A DNA stretch of 64,000 bases from Nicotiana tabacum (lineage: Eukaryota; Streptophyta; Magnoliopsida; Solanales; Solanaceae): the NCBI RefSeq assembly GCF_000715075.1, contig NC_134102.1:51097348-51161347 (forward strand). Reading direction: 5' to 3'. Below are positions 12,143 to 23,466 of this stretch, piece after piece. The notes under the pieces were generated by a model. That model was given only the letters and a program-made list of their open reading frames with translations. It ran no database searches and was not told the origin of the DNA. A program made the position numbers and the translations under genes. The stretch's first letter is position 1; every line of letters starts with the position of its first letter.

Positions 12143-15100
12143 TTTCTGTTGCTCTCTTTCTTTCTACTACACACACAAAGAAAAATACAGAGATTGTACA
12201 AGAATGAGTGGTGAGGAATTATGTAGAGAGGGTTGGTGGGGTGTGGAGGAGGAAGAAAGGTAGGAAAATGGTGAAAGTAGATGAAGCGGAGTTTTTATTT
12301 TAGACAAAAAAAGGGCGGTTTGAATAATGAGAAAGGGAAAGCCAAAGGAGACTTGATGCTTTAGAAAAGAATTATAATGATGTGATGGAAGAGAGGAAAA
12401 GAAAGAAAAAAAAAAGGCAAATGAATTTCTTAATAAAAGAAAGAAGTAAGTAATGCGAGCCTTGTGAATTTTGACCAAGTTTAGTTGTCACACCATTAAA
12501 CATTGAACGGCTAACAGATTTGTTGAATCCTTCTTCGCATTATGCTTCATCTAACTGATCTAATGAGTTTATATCCAAATTGGGTAATTATCCTTCTTAC
12601 TATTACTCGAAGAAATAAAATAGATTTCTATTTTAATTACAAATCGAAGAGTTGAACTTTTAAACTGAATTTTTTAAAATATTTTTTAGGTATTTATATC
12701 TATATTATATTAAAAGCATGAAGTCTCTTATATCGTTTGCTTTTTTTACCCCTTAAATATTAATTTTATATTGGACAAGATTGTAATTTAATTATATTCC
12801 TAATATTTAGTATTTTAATATCAGCTAAATTTTTTGTTATTGAATTTTTCCTTATTTGTACTGTGTAAAAATTTCTAATGTTTAATTTGAAATTACAATG
12901 CAACTAAAACTCTTTGTCACACACGTTAATAGATGTTTATAAAGCTATCAAATTTAAACATACTTAATAAGCTTTGTCTCGCTAGGTCTGTTATGACTTC
13001 AATTTTTTGAAGTTAAGCCTGAATATCAGTTTTATTAATTTATAATTTTTAAAAGAATTTTTTGATGATTATTATATTTTAATTTGTCGTATGCTAAAGT
13101 TACTCTATTGTTGGAGATCGGTTTCATAATTTCATTCTTCTCTCGATAAGAGTTTATTGATGATTATTAAATTTATTTTATGTATTCTTTTATTGCTCTT
13201 TGTTGTATGCTATTAGGATATATTTTATAATATTTATGTAATTTTTAAAATTTAATATTCAGTAGTAACTCTTAGGAGTACTTGTCCTTCCTTTTAGGTT
13301 TGGGGGTCCTATTTCCCCCTCATGTTTCAGCTATTTAACAAGAAAACTTCATTAGCTAAACGTCATATTCACCTTTCAAAGCAAACTAAACTAAGTTGAT
13401 AAATTCATCCTTCTGACAAATTTTAAAAAGTTTAATTAAGTTGAATATTTCAATTTTTGTAAAATTCAAATGAACTAAACACTTATTAAAAATTGTTAAA
13501 GACTTCGAATTTAACTACAAAATTATCACTTTTATTATTATGAAATTTTGATCATTTTAATTAATTTTTAAAAATTATTTTTTTAAAATGGGGACGCTAT
13601 TTTTTCACATACTTCAGTCGAAAAATATGAATAAACTCATAGTAATAACAAGTAGTGTAGTACTGAGTTTGTATCGGAATAGAAAATCTTGAACTGTGAG
13701 TTATCCTAACCAAATTTAAACACTTTAAGCCTTCATCGAAAGACGTAAAATTAGGATAAATTTCGAATTTTTCAGTTATTTTAGAATATATTAGAGTGAA
13801 AAAAATCACCAATTAAATTTTCTTAACATTTCATAATAAATGCAGCATTAAGTTTGAGTAGAAATAGAAGAATTTGAACTTAGCTTAGTTTTTGCGGTGA
13901 TTGGCATTGGCTCACTTTAGAATATTGATATAGTAAAAATAATAATTTACGATAAACTTCGGGGTCCAAAGATCCGTTTAGCCGGATTTAAATACGCTGT
14001 TCAACTGTAATAAAGAATAAGTCATGAATAGATCATAATTGAAGTTTAAAAAGAAAATTATTTATATGAGTAAAAGTTTTTCCTAATTATATATTTTTTC
14101 TTAATTTTTGTTGATCTTTGTTACTTTCAAAAACTGTAGGGTATGAGAAGTATTTAATTTTAAGTCTTTATAATTTAGTTATTTTTGATAGCATATTGAT
14201 CCAACATTAGTCTATCTTTAGATTAAAAATTGCCACAAGTAGTGTTCTTACTTTTTCTTGAGTTACAAGTTTTATCATCTTTTAGAAGTTATAAGACATG
14301 ATGCAACCTCTTTCGTGCTCTAACTGACCAAAAGTTTTAATTCTAATTTATTTAATTACACTTTCAATTTTAATTCAAATACAATTTAAAAATAATTTAT
14401 TTATTGAAGCTAAAGTACACGTGCGACGCGCGTATTCTAAAATTAGTTATAATAAAAGTTTGAATCGCCAACTTAGTAGATGTCGATTGAAAGCTAATCA
14501 GTAGGAAGTAATACAAATAGAGTATTAGGTAAGGAATTTATTATAACATGTTAAACTAAACTACATAAATTTCCTGTTAAGAACACTCGCCATACTATCT
14601 CTACTTTAAGATAGTAGATACATCTTAATAGAGTACCAAGTATTATAGTATTGACATACGTCATACGCTACCGTAATTAGAGGGCTTCATTACATTTTTT
14701 CTTTAAAAAATGGTCTTCTTTTAAATGTATAAAAACATAAAAGTGGAAATTGATCTACTTTTCTTTTCTCCTTTTGTTAATTTTTTTTCTATTTTTATTT
14801 TTTAAAGAGGAAGGTGGCTTTGGATCCAAAAACACCTTTTGCTTTGCTAATTCTCTGTAAGCAGTTCCACTCTGTTTTTCATCTTGAGCATCAAATGGAA
14901 GGGACCCCACAAAGAAGGAAAATAGAATTGGTGGGCCACCATACAAAAGCAAAGTTGTGGGACCGTATAAGGATGCAGATGCTGGATTTCATCATATGTG
15001 TCTGTCTATCACACGCCCTTTTGCTTTTTGGTTTGGCCAATTATCAATAAGTATGTGCTCATTGTATGTTTTTCTCTTTTTTTCCTAAGTAGTTATATAT

Positions 15101-15486
15101 GAGTTTATTTTCAAGCATAAAGTTGCATTGTTTTTTTTTTCTTTTCAAATTTTATTCACCAATTTTGACCAACCATATTAAAATCAATTTGCAAATTGAA
15201 ACCATAGTTTATTTGAGGATTAAATTTTTTTTGAGAAGACAAGATATATCTTATATATTAATACTAAGGTGAAATATTTTCCAATATAGTAGTGTCACTT
15301 AGGATATTTAAGTTCCCTAAACAAGCTAGCATATGATAAATGCTTAACTAAAAGATGTAGTCCTTCACATTCTTTTATAATATTTGATTCAACAAAAGTA
15401 GATGGACATGCAAAAAACATAGGCTTGTTTATCTTGGAATTTTTTAAAGTTTCCTTAGCTAGTAGATGTGCTACTCATTGCCCTCC
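12143..15486. other. AT-rich intergenic DNA upstream of the myosin-binding gene
   Basis: The first ~150 bases are purine-rich on the plus strand (pyrimidine-rich as transcribed) and fit the 5' UTR and core promoter of the minus-strand gene ending at 12142. The remainder is very AT-rich and has no recognisable coding region, RNA gene or complete TE. A short less AT-rich stretch at ~14810-15000 has open frames but no motif I know. Confidence 0.5.
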
Positions 15487-15804
15487 TCAAAAGTTATGCC
15501 TGACCACCGGGTGTCTCGCCTGGAGCATTAACATTCTCCATTCATTGGTGAGACATGTTCGTATACTATTATAATCACTTAGAAGCTTGATTGCTTCTCT
15601 TGAATCTGTTTCTATTTCCAATGGCAGGAGATGCAAATTGTTTGATGCTTGAAGGCCATGTTTTAATGCCAATAGTCCTGCTTGGAGTGGTGAACCCGCA
15701 AGAAAAAAAGTTAGGAGAATCTCACAATCCAATCACCATTATAATCTCTTATTACACCTCCCAAACCTGCATGAAAATTTCACGATTAAAAGCAGCATCT
15801 ACAT
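15487..15804 (-). pseudogene. RNase H-like (RVT_3) domain fragment
   Basis: Minus-strand translation reads NVDAAFNREIFMQVWEV, a broken stretch, then SPLQAGLLALKHGLQ and LPLEIETDSREAIKLLS. This is the usual order of the plant RVT_3 RNase H-like domain: an Asp in (V)NVDAAF, a Glu-type helix (here the Glu of QAE is Gly), and the ETDS aspartate. Such domains occur at the C-terminus of some plant LINEs and in host-like fragments. Stops lie between the blocks and only part of the domain remains. The fragment is cut at 15804/15805 where an LTR-like block starts. No function is expected. Confidence 0.7.
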
Positions 15805-18235
15805 TGTCACACCCCAAACCAAAGGGACACGACGGGCACTCGGGCCTACCGCATCGAGCACCAACATAATGTGCATCCATAACAATGCTATCATGCGTAA
15901 ATGGGCTGAAAAGGCCTCCATGAGATAATATGATTAAAACATCAAAGAAAAATCGACAAAGGACGATCAAAAATAATATACAAGCTTATATACACGAGAC
16001 ATCCGGGCCTACAAGGCCGCCATGACCATCAATACACATAACTTCTGTCTACAAGCTTCTAAGGAATATATAAATATCACAAGGTCGGGACAGGGCCCCG
16101 CCATACTCAACTACGTATGTATATACAACCATCATACCTACCAGCTCACTAGACAGCTCCGAAAAAAGGAGCGTGACGACCTTCAACTGAGTTGAGTCAC
16201 CTATTGTGAAGTATCGTCTGAATCGCTATTTGTATCTGCGGACATGAAACGCAATGCCCCAGCAAGGGGTCGTCAGTACGAAAGATGTATTGAATATGTA
16301 AGGCAGGTAAAGCACATAAATAGAAGATGCAATACGAAGGAAGAGTACAGAAGTCAACCTGAAACTCATAACAAGCCTATGAGGGCATACATTATCACAA
16401 TAAAGGATATATATGCATGTCTGTAAAAATCAAGCTACTCAACGGGGTCATATATTATAGTATCAATCAACTTTTTGGGACAAATCATGTCATATCATAA
16501 CGTACCTGGCCTTAATAGGACTCGTAATGTCTCATGTCATATCATAACGTACCCGGCCTCGAAGAGGACTCGGTATACCCAACTGATTAGTGGTTGCACA
16601 ATAGGTGTCGTACCCGATCGAATATAGCACGACTCGGTAGAGTAAAAAAAAAAATATATATATATATATATATAGTGTGTGTGTGTGTGTAATGCAAGAC
16701 CGACCACAAGTGATATCATGAATCTAGTAGAATGCCATCAGAAGGAAATACACAAGAACATGATCAATCTTTTATCAGGGAAGACTTAGGACTATTCAAT
16801 CTTACAATCTGAAGATTATTTCAAAGGGAATATTTACATCAAGTCATGCCAAGAAAGAAAGTAGGCTTACATACTTTATGTCGACAGCTCATAAGTCCTC
16901 GAATGCTTAATGAACGACAATCTACATCATACGAATGATTTGGATCAATAGAAACTCAATAAACTATCAGTATTTTTATTTAGATATTTCATCGAACATT
17001 TTTGTGTGCGTAGAACTTCCATAGTCTTTAACAACAGTAACTCAACAATAAGATAACCCTTTTAACTCTATTTATCTCCTTATTTTCCTTATTCATTAAC
17101 TACCAATATCCAGCAATTCAATATCATAGTATGGCTTCAAACGAGCGGCACAACAACAATAACAATCTCAACAAGCTCTTTAAACAATTCAACAATCACA
17201 ACGAGTGGCAAGCTCAGTTTTACGATTAACAAATTATAATTTTAAGCTATTTTATTTCTTCAAAAATATTCCCATAGAAGCAATAACAACCTACACCAGA
17301 CACTACACCAATTTTTCAGCCACAACATACCTTAAAACATCTTCAAAATAGTCACATACTCGATAACCAAACATAACTACGATTTTCGGGCTTTACCTCA
17401 CGGGTTTTCAATCTTATAACTTAGCCATGTCTTTTACAAGCACAAGAAAATATGGAGGAAGCAATAGCTTACCTCAATCACCAAGTTCAGATCGAAACAT
17501 GAGCTTACTCTCACTTAGAATAACCTCCAACATCAACACGACGCACTAGAGCTACTCTTAGCTAGCACCACGAGATTCTTGGGGTTGGATTCACTTGGTA
17601 GCCTTTGATTTTGGCCTTAAATCATTTGACAACTTTTAGAGAGGTTTTTGGGAGTGTTTTGGATCAGAAATAGTGAAAATTACGAAAGAAAATGGATTGT
17701 AGGCGTTTGATATATATCTGAATATTTCCACCGTCCAAAGTGGGTCCGATAGGGAGCTGCTTGTGAAGTCTCACGAAAATACGAATATCTATCTACTATG
17801 ATATTTTATCGACGAACAGTTTAATGTGTTGGAAACCAAACTCGTAGATATTCAATTTGGTGGGTGGGTCACCCCATAACTCCAAGTATAATGAGAGAAA
17901 AACTCAGTGACATTGGACACAAATTTCAATAAGATTATGAACGTATCTTGCGACAACTTTTGTCAACTTTTGTTTTACAATTTGCTTGACTTCAAAATTT
18001 ACATATGAACATTAAAAAATTCAAACACCTTAAAATACGAACTCCTTAGCATATTATGTACTCCTAGTTTTGCCCCAAAAGTACGGGTTATAACATCTTT
18101 GATCCGTTTAGCCTCCAACTCTCACGATACTTCCGTAACACTTGTGTTAATGAATCATTATCTTTGTAAAGGTTCTTAAACTCTATGGATTATATTGATT
18201 CACTTAAGAAATATGAAAGTACGGGGTATAACATC
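15805..18235 (-). mobile_element. LTR-like block (probable solo LTR)
   Basis: On the minus strand the block opens TGTTATACCCCGTACTTTC at ~18235 and closes GGTTTGGGGTGTGACA at 15805, so it has TG...CA ends with a short TGT/ACA inverted repeat. A close copy of the opening (GTTATAACCCGTACTTTTGG) recurs at ~18074-18094, near the same end. There is no coding sequence inside. This fits a solo LTR of a Ty3/gypsy-type element. The flanks do not give a clear 5-bp target duplication, so the exact borders and the solo-LTR reading are provisional. A short AT/GT microsatellite lies inside. Confidence 0.5.
16649..16692. repeat. Compound microsatellite (A)n-(AT)n-(GT)n
   Basis: A run of A is followed by about ten AT units and then about seven GT units. 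It is a simple repeat inside the LTR-like block and a likely length-polymorphic site. Confidence 0.9.
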
Positions 18236-18436
18236 CTTTCTCCTTACGAATATTTATATTTATATTCTAACTCTCAAGATTTCTAAAAGTTTTGCAGAGT
18301 TTCCTTTGTAAATAGGGCTATCTGAAACCTGATAAGCAGCCCAAACACACAACCAATGCCACAAAGGGCTACAAAATAGCATAATAACATCCAATTGGCT
18401 TCACACGACTGTCTATTTATGCAAAAATCAAAAAGG

Positions 18437-20480
18437 GTATCACGACCCGAAATCCCAACCACGGGGCCGTGTATCACGACTCAGAATTTTCACTCTCGGG
18501 ACCGTTATGGCGCCTAATATTTCACTTGATAGGCAAGACAACGTTAGATGTAGTTATTAACCATTTTTAATAATTTAAGTCAAATGAAAATCAATAAGCT
18601 AAATAGACTGAAATAAAGTAGGTAAATCTCATAACCAGCGATATCCAAATACAAATCCCAGAACTTGTGTCACGAATACACGAGCGTCTAGAGTACTACA
18701 AATAATAGTCTGAATGAAAGCATGACTATCTGAATCGAAATAAACATCTAGAGTAATGTAGAAGGGGACTTCAGGGTTGCGAACATTGTGCAGTTGTACC
18801 TCAAGTCTCCGTCAAGCACCGGATCCGAGCAATCTACTGATCGCCGCTAGGACCGACGCCAAAATCTGCACAAGAAGTGCAGAGTGTAGTATGAGTACAA
18901 TCGACCACATGTACTTTGTAAGTGCCGAGCCTAACCTCGATGGAGTAGTGACGAGGCTAAGGCAAGTCACTTACAATAACATGTACGCAAGAAAGGAAAA
19001 CAGGAAAGGTAAGGCAGTTAACTTATGAAAAAGAACTCAATTATTGTAATCTGAGAACCCGGAATAATCGATTTCAAAATTCATGTAACAACACTGGAAA
19101 TCAACAAAATAACAACAATGAATACAATACACACAATCCGTTGCGGCGCGCAATCCGATCCTACCGTACACACACAATCCTCCCTTATTTCACCATATCA
19201 ATATCAAAATCACATATAAAATCCATTGCGACACGCAACCCGATCCCACCATATCATCGTAATCAATATCATACTCCTCCCTTATTTCACCATATCACAA
19301 TTTATCAATATCAAGTATTACGTATACAACCGTTGCGGCGCGCAACTTGATCCTACCAAATCAATATCAAAATCCTCCCTTATTCCACCATATCACAACT
19401 ATTGCGGCGTGCAACTCGATCCATAAACAAATTCAATAAATGTAATCAATCTAACAGCTCAATTCACAAGAATCTCTACGATTAAAGAATATGAAAGCAA
19501 AGCAATAAAGGAACCCCGTACCAAATTAAGAAATGCTACAATTAATACAAAAGCACAAGACAAGCCAAATATATGATAGTTAAAGTATACAAATAAGAAA
19601 ATTAAGGCAAGTAGCAATTAATCATGAAGTCATGGAAGGAACGAACATTTCAATACAAGAATAATTAATGAAAGTAACAAGTTACATCATAGAAAGCAAT
19701 TAAAGTATGTAACGATTAAGACATGGAATAAGGTAATTCATGAAATGAGAGAAAGCATGAAAATAATTATTTTGACAACGTATATACACTCGTCACCTCG
19801 CATATACGTCGTTACACAGGTAATTCACATAACATATAGTTCAAAGGTTCCTAATTCCCTCAAATCAAGGTTAGACCCAACACTTACCTCGCTCCACAAC
19901 CAAATCAAAGCTCAATCGGGGCCTTTCCTCTAAAATTCGCCTCCAAACTAATAGAATCTAACCAAAATAAACTTAATATCAACAAACAATACTAGGGAAA
20001 TCAATTACAATAGATAAAGCTAAGAGCTTTACACTTTTTCCAAAAAATCAATAAAAGTCAACCCCAGGCTCGCTTGGTCAAACCCGAGATTCAGACCAAA
20101 ACTCAATTACCCATTCAGCCCTGAGCCCGATTAAGCGATTAGTTTCAAAATTCGACCTCAATTTGAGGTCTAAATCTCAATTTTACAAACAAAAAAAAAA
20201 CCAATTCTACCCAAATCCCTAATTTTCTATCATGAAAGAGCATAGATTAAGGTTAGAAATCAATAGGTGTTGATGAAAATGGAAGGAAACGAGTTAAAAT
20301 ATACTAACCTATGAAGTGGGGATGAAATTCTTCTTCAAAATCGCCTCTAGGCCGAGCTCTAATGTGAAGATGGTGAAAAGTGAAGAAAATCCCGTCTTTG
20401 GGACATTTAAGTCAATGGGCGTCAGGCCTTCTTCGCGTTCGCGAAGGGCTTGACGCGATCGCAAAGTGCAGCCACAAGTG
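18437..20480 (-). mobile_element. Second LTR-like block, partial
   Basis: Read on the minus strand, the block ends at ~18437 with GGGATTTCGGGTCGTGATA, preceded by GGCGCCATAACGGTCCCGAG, which resembles the 3' end of nightshade gypsy-type LTRs. Its other end is near 20400-20480, where GC-rich palindromic sequence occurs (CTTCGCGTTCGCGAAG and ACGCGATCGCAAAG on the plus strand). Between lie A-rich sequence and an irregular repeat array. No internal protein region was found. The assignment rests on remembered family likeness, so I hold it loosely. Confidence 0.4.
19137..19425. repeat. Irregular short-unit array in LTR-like block
   Basis: Four copies of a core resembling GTTGCGGCGCGCAACCCGATCC occur at ~19139, 19224, 19333 and 19400, separated by CCTCCCTTATTTCACCATATC-type spacers. 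Spacing is irregular (68-109 bp). The self-complementary GTTGC...GCAAC core can fold into a hairpin in each unit. Confidence 0.8.
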
Positions 20481-20746
20481 TACGAGATCGCAATGTGTAT
20501 GAGATATATACACATTCAAAGCAGCCACAAGCTGTTTTAACAACTTATTATACTACTATTAAAGTTATGTTGGATGATTCTGGTATAAAAGTTGAAACCA
20601 CCATGAAAGCAACAGTTGAATCCTTCATCTGTTCATAATAGAAAATCTCAGCCACATTTTGTAAGTAAATATAAATTATGGAAACGAAGGAATTAACTAT
20701 GAACCAGGAAACAAATAGAAGGTAAGTAAGTAAAAGACAAAATACA

Positions 20747-21755
20747 TAACCTTGTACTTGTCCAGGAAAATCAATTTCATACTCCACCTTTACGGGTGTC
20801 CTAGTATCTCCTTATCCTTATTCAAAGTGAATTTAACACCATCTTTTGAAACATAATACCACATCAATACCACGTCAGCATCATATGTTTTTAACTTTTT
20901 TTCCTTTTTTATTCACACATTTTTTTGTCTTCTTCCACACCCACCACCAAACCTCCATTACCACTAATAACACCACCATCACAAACCCAATCACCATCAA
21001 TTTTACTAGTCACCACCCAATCTACACCTCCGATTTCACTGCCAAATTCATCTATCATCAATTTCATCAATCATCACCAAACTCATTAAATTGACGAATT
21101 TCTGTTGCAAGTTAACGATATGCTCAAAATCGATTTCAAAAGAACCCATTTCCATCGAACACCACAAACCCATTAAACTGTATGTCAAATTGGCGCACTA
21201 GATGGTGGTGGATTTCCAAATCACCACCAATTTCGTAAATATATTACACTTCAAGAGATTATATATTAAACAGAATCTTTATTTCTCTTTTATCACTTCT
21301 ATTAAAATGACTAATATTTCTTTCTTTTTTGTTGTAGATTCTTTAAGGAGAATAATATTTTGAGGTGAGTCAAAATAAAAAATAGGTAATTGAAGAAGAA
21401 AGGAGTGTGCAGTGAAGACAAAGATTAAAGGGGAAGGGGCAAGAAAATCTAGATTATAGGTGTGAAAATGGAGAAGAAGAGATTGGGCGTTAAGAAGGAG
21501 AAGAAGGATTTGGGGACGTGAAAGATGAAGGGGGGGGGGGGGGGAGATTCAAGAAATATGTCTTTTTGTATAAAAAAGAAGAAGAAAAATCAAAATTTGT
21601 GATTTAATTTTAGTAATAGGCGTCTATTTTTTATTTATTATGAAACATCAGTTTTTGGGTGGTATTAAATTCACTTTGGATAAGAATTAGTAATATGACG
21701 CCCGTAAAGGTTGAGTGTGAAACTGATTTTCCTGGACAAGTATAGGTTGCATCTT
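20747..21755. mobile_element. Non-autonomous DNA transposon with ~95-bp inverted ends
   Basis: About 20747-20845 reads AACCTTGTACTTGTCCAGG ... CACCTTTACGGG ... AAGTGAATTTAACACCATC. The reverse complement of ~21660-21755 reads AACCTATACTTGTCCAGG ... AACCTTTACGGG ... AAGTGAATTTAATACCACC, so the ends are long terminal inverted repeats with some mismatches. The ~800-bp interior has no protein and includes a (G)n tract at ~21531. Long inverted ends would fit a Mutator-like non-autonomous element, but I could not identify a target duplication, so the superfamily is open. Confidence 0.7.
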
Positions 21756-22254
21756 ATGTATTTTTCCCAAGTAAAATGTACAAAAAGAGCAAAATCAGAA
21801 TTTTCAATAATACTACATAACAAAGGAGGGAGAGGGGAGTACGTCAGAATTTCTCTTCTTGACTATTGGGGTGGTGGCTGCGGCGGTGCCGAAAGGAGAG
21901 AGCCATGACAACAGCCATCTCAAAAGGGCGGCGAGAACTAGAAGGGTAAAGGAGAAGAGTCTATAACGGGTCGGATTAAGGATAGGTTAATATAGATTCG
22001 GGTAGATTAAATTGGGGTGGATTTTTATTAAGGAGCTGCCATGTAGCCGTCCGCTAAAAATAAAGGCAAATTTGATCCATAATATATCGGTAGGGGCTCA
22101 GACAAACAGATAGTGAAACAGAAGGTAGATTTAAATAATATTTAAAAATAGATATATTTTGCTCTTTTCCGTAAAAGGAATGATGAAAGCTGATCTTAAG
22201 AAATCCCCGAACGTGATTCCATTTTAAATTCCAATTGTAGCTTCGACCCTATAA

Positions 22255-22437
22255 TATTTTAGGTTCCAGTTATAGATTCGACACCAGTCCCAAAAATAAA
22301 TTTACTTTCGCATTTAGACTTGTGTAGTTAGTTATGGGGTAATTCTATTTAAATTCCAGTTATAGATTGGACACTATAGTCCCAAAAGTAGATTTACTTT
22401 CGCATTTACACTCCTGTAGTTAGTTACGCAATGTTCT
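22255..22437. repeat. Two tandem copies of a ~90-bp unit
   Basis: The unit TTCCAGTTATAGATT...GACAC...GTCCCAAAA...TTTACTTTCGCATTTA...TGTAGTTAGTTA appears at ~22262-22340 and ~22355-22433 with small differences. It is non-coding and lies 3' of SCC3. Confidence 0.8.
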
Positions 22438-23224
22438 CACCCCCTACATCTTTACAATTCGAGTGTGTAGATATAAATAGATACTTGTAATCACTTTGGG
22501 TAGTAAAGATCAGAAACGTTGATCCTGTTCCATTATTTTGCATTTCTCCTACTTGAATTTGCTTCCAGCCTCCATCTCTCTTATGCATTTTCTTTTTCTC
22601 GATTCAGCGGTTGCTATTAAGAGCTCAGAGGTTACAGAATGACCGGACATCTTATCCCAAAATAAGCTAGCAAATCAACAAAAGCATTGAAATTGACAGA
22701 TTATGCAAATATAGCTATTACGAGAAAAAGGATATGAGAATGACAAGAAGACCTATTAAATACATAAAGGCTGCACCTAAGGTCTATACTTCAACAAAAG
22801 CTTCCTCAAACTAGTATGGTTCACGAGGAAACTGTTTTGCTCATGGTGCCAGAAAAGACCTTCAAAGATTGGAGAACCTGCAAAATCACAACCGGAATTT
22901 ACTTCAGCTGTCAATTCCAGAAAAGAGATGAATATGCGCGGTCCCAGATAGAATCAGAGCCTAAATAATCATTATAATAACATATGAATGAAAGCTCCTA
23001 GTCCTAAATAACAGATGTCAAGAACAAGAAAAGAAATGTACACGATGGAAAAAGAAAGCTACATGACAAAAACCTGTGGAAATTGTGGAACATGAAACCA
23101 GTGCCTAAGCTGATCTATCCAATTTTAATTAATCTTTTCTCTTGTCTCAAATTGCCAATCAATGAATAAGTACCTGATACTTCGGAATAGGACCAATCTA
23201 AACAGAGGCCAGAATGACCAGTTC
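22438..23224. other. 3' flank of SCC3
   Basis: Unremarkable AT-rich DNA. The portion next to 23225 should carry the SCC3 3' UTR on the minus strand. No gene is seen. Confidence 0.5.
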
Positions 23225-23466
23225 TCACATGGCCTCAGCTCTCTTTGATATCTTCAGAGACCTTAGCTTGGATGATGACTTAATAGATTGTATTAGAGGG
23301 ACCTCCTCTTCGTCATCTTGTTTTTCTTCATCTGCGTCCTGGTCAGATCCACTGATTGACTCCTCGTCTTCGCTAGAAGTGTGCTTGTTAAACAGCTTTT
23401 TTCCTTGTAAGTTCTGCCTCTTAGGAGGACGACCTCGGCGTCTCATGGCTGTACCTTCCTTATCAT
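23225..23466 (-). CDS. SCC3: SCC3 exon 21 (C-terminal exon)
   Basis: The exon opens after TTATAG at 23467 and encodes [19 protein letters not shown], then an acidic run ([18 protein letters not shown]), then [18 protein letters not shown] and a stop at 23225-23227. RRRGRPPKR resembles an AT-hook. An acidic serine-rich tail is typical of plant SCC3 C-termini and is likely disordered. Confidence 0.92.

Noticed and set aside
18096..18200. Possible upstream part of the RNase H domain (SWRLNGSKM) on the far side of the LTR-like block
   Set aside because: The words fit by eye, but the same stretch lies between two similar TGTTATA(A/C)CCCGTACTTT openings and is better explained as part of the LTR.
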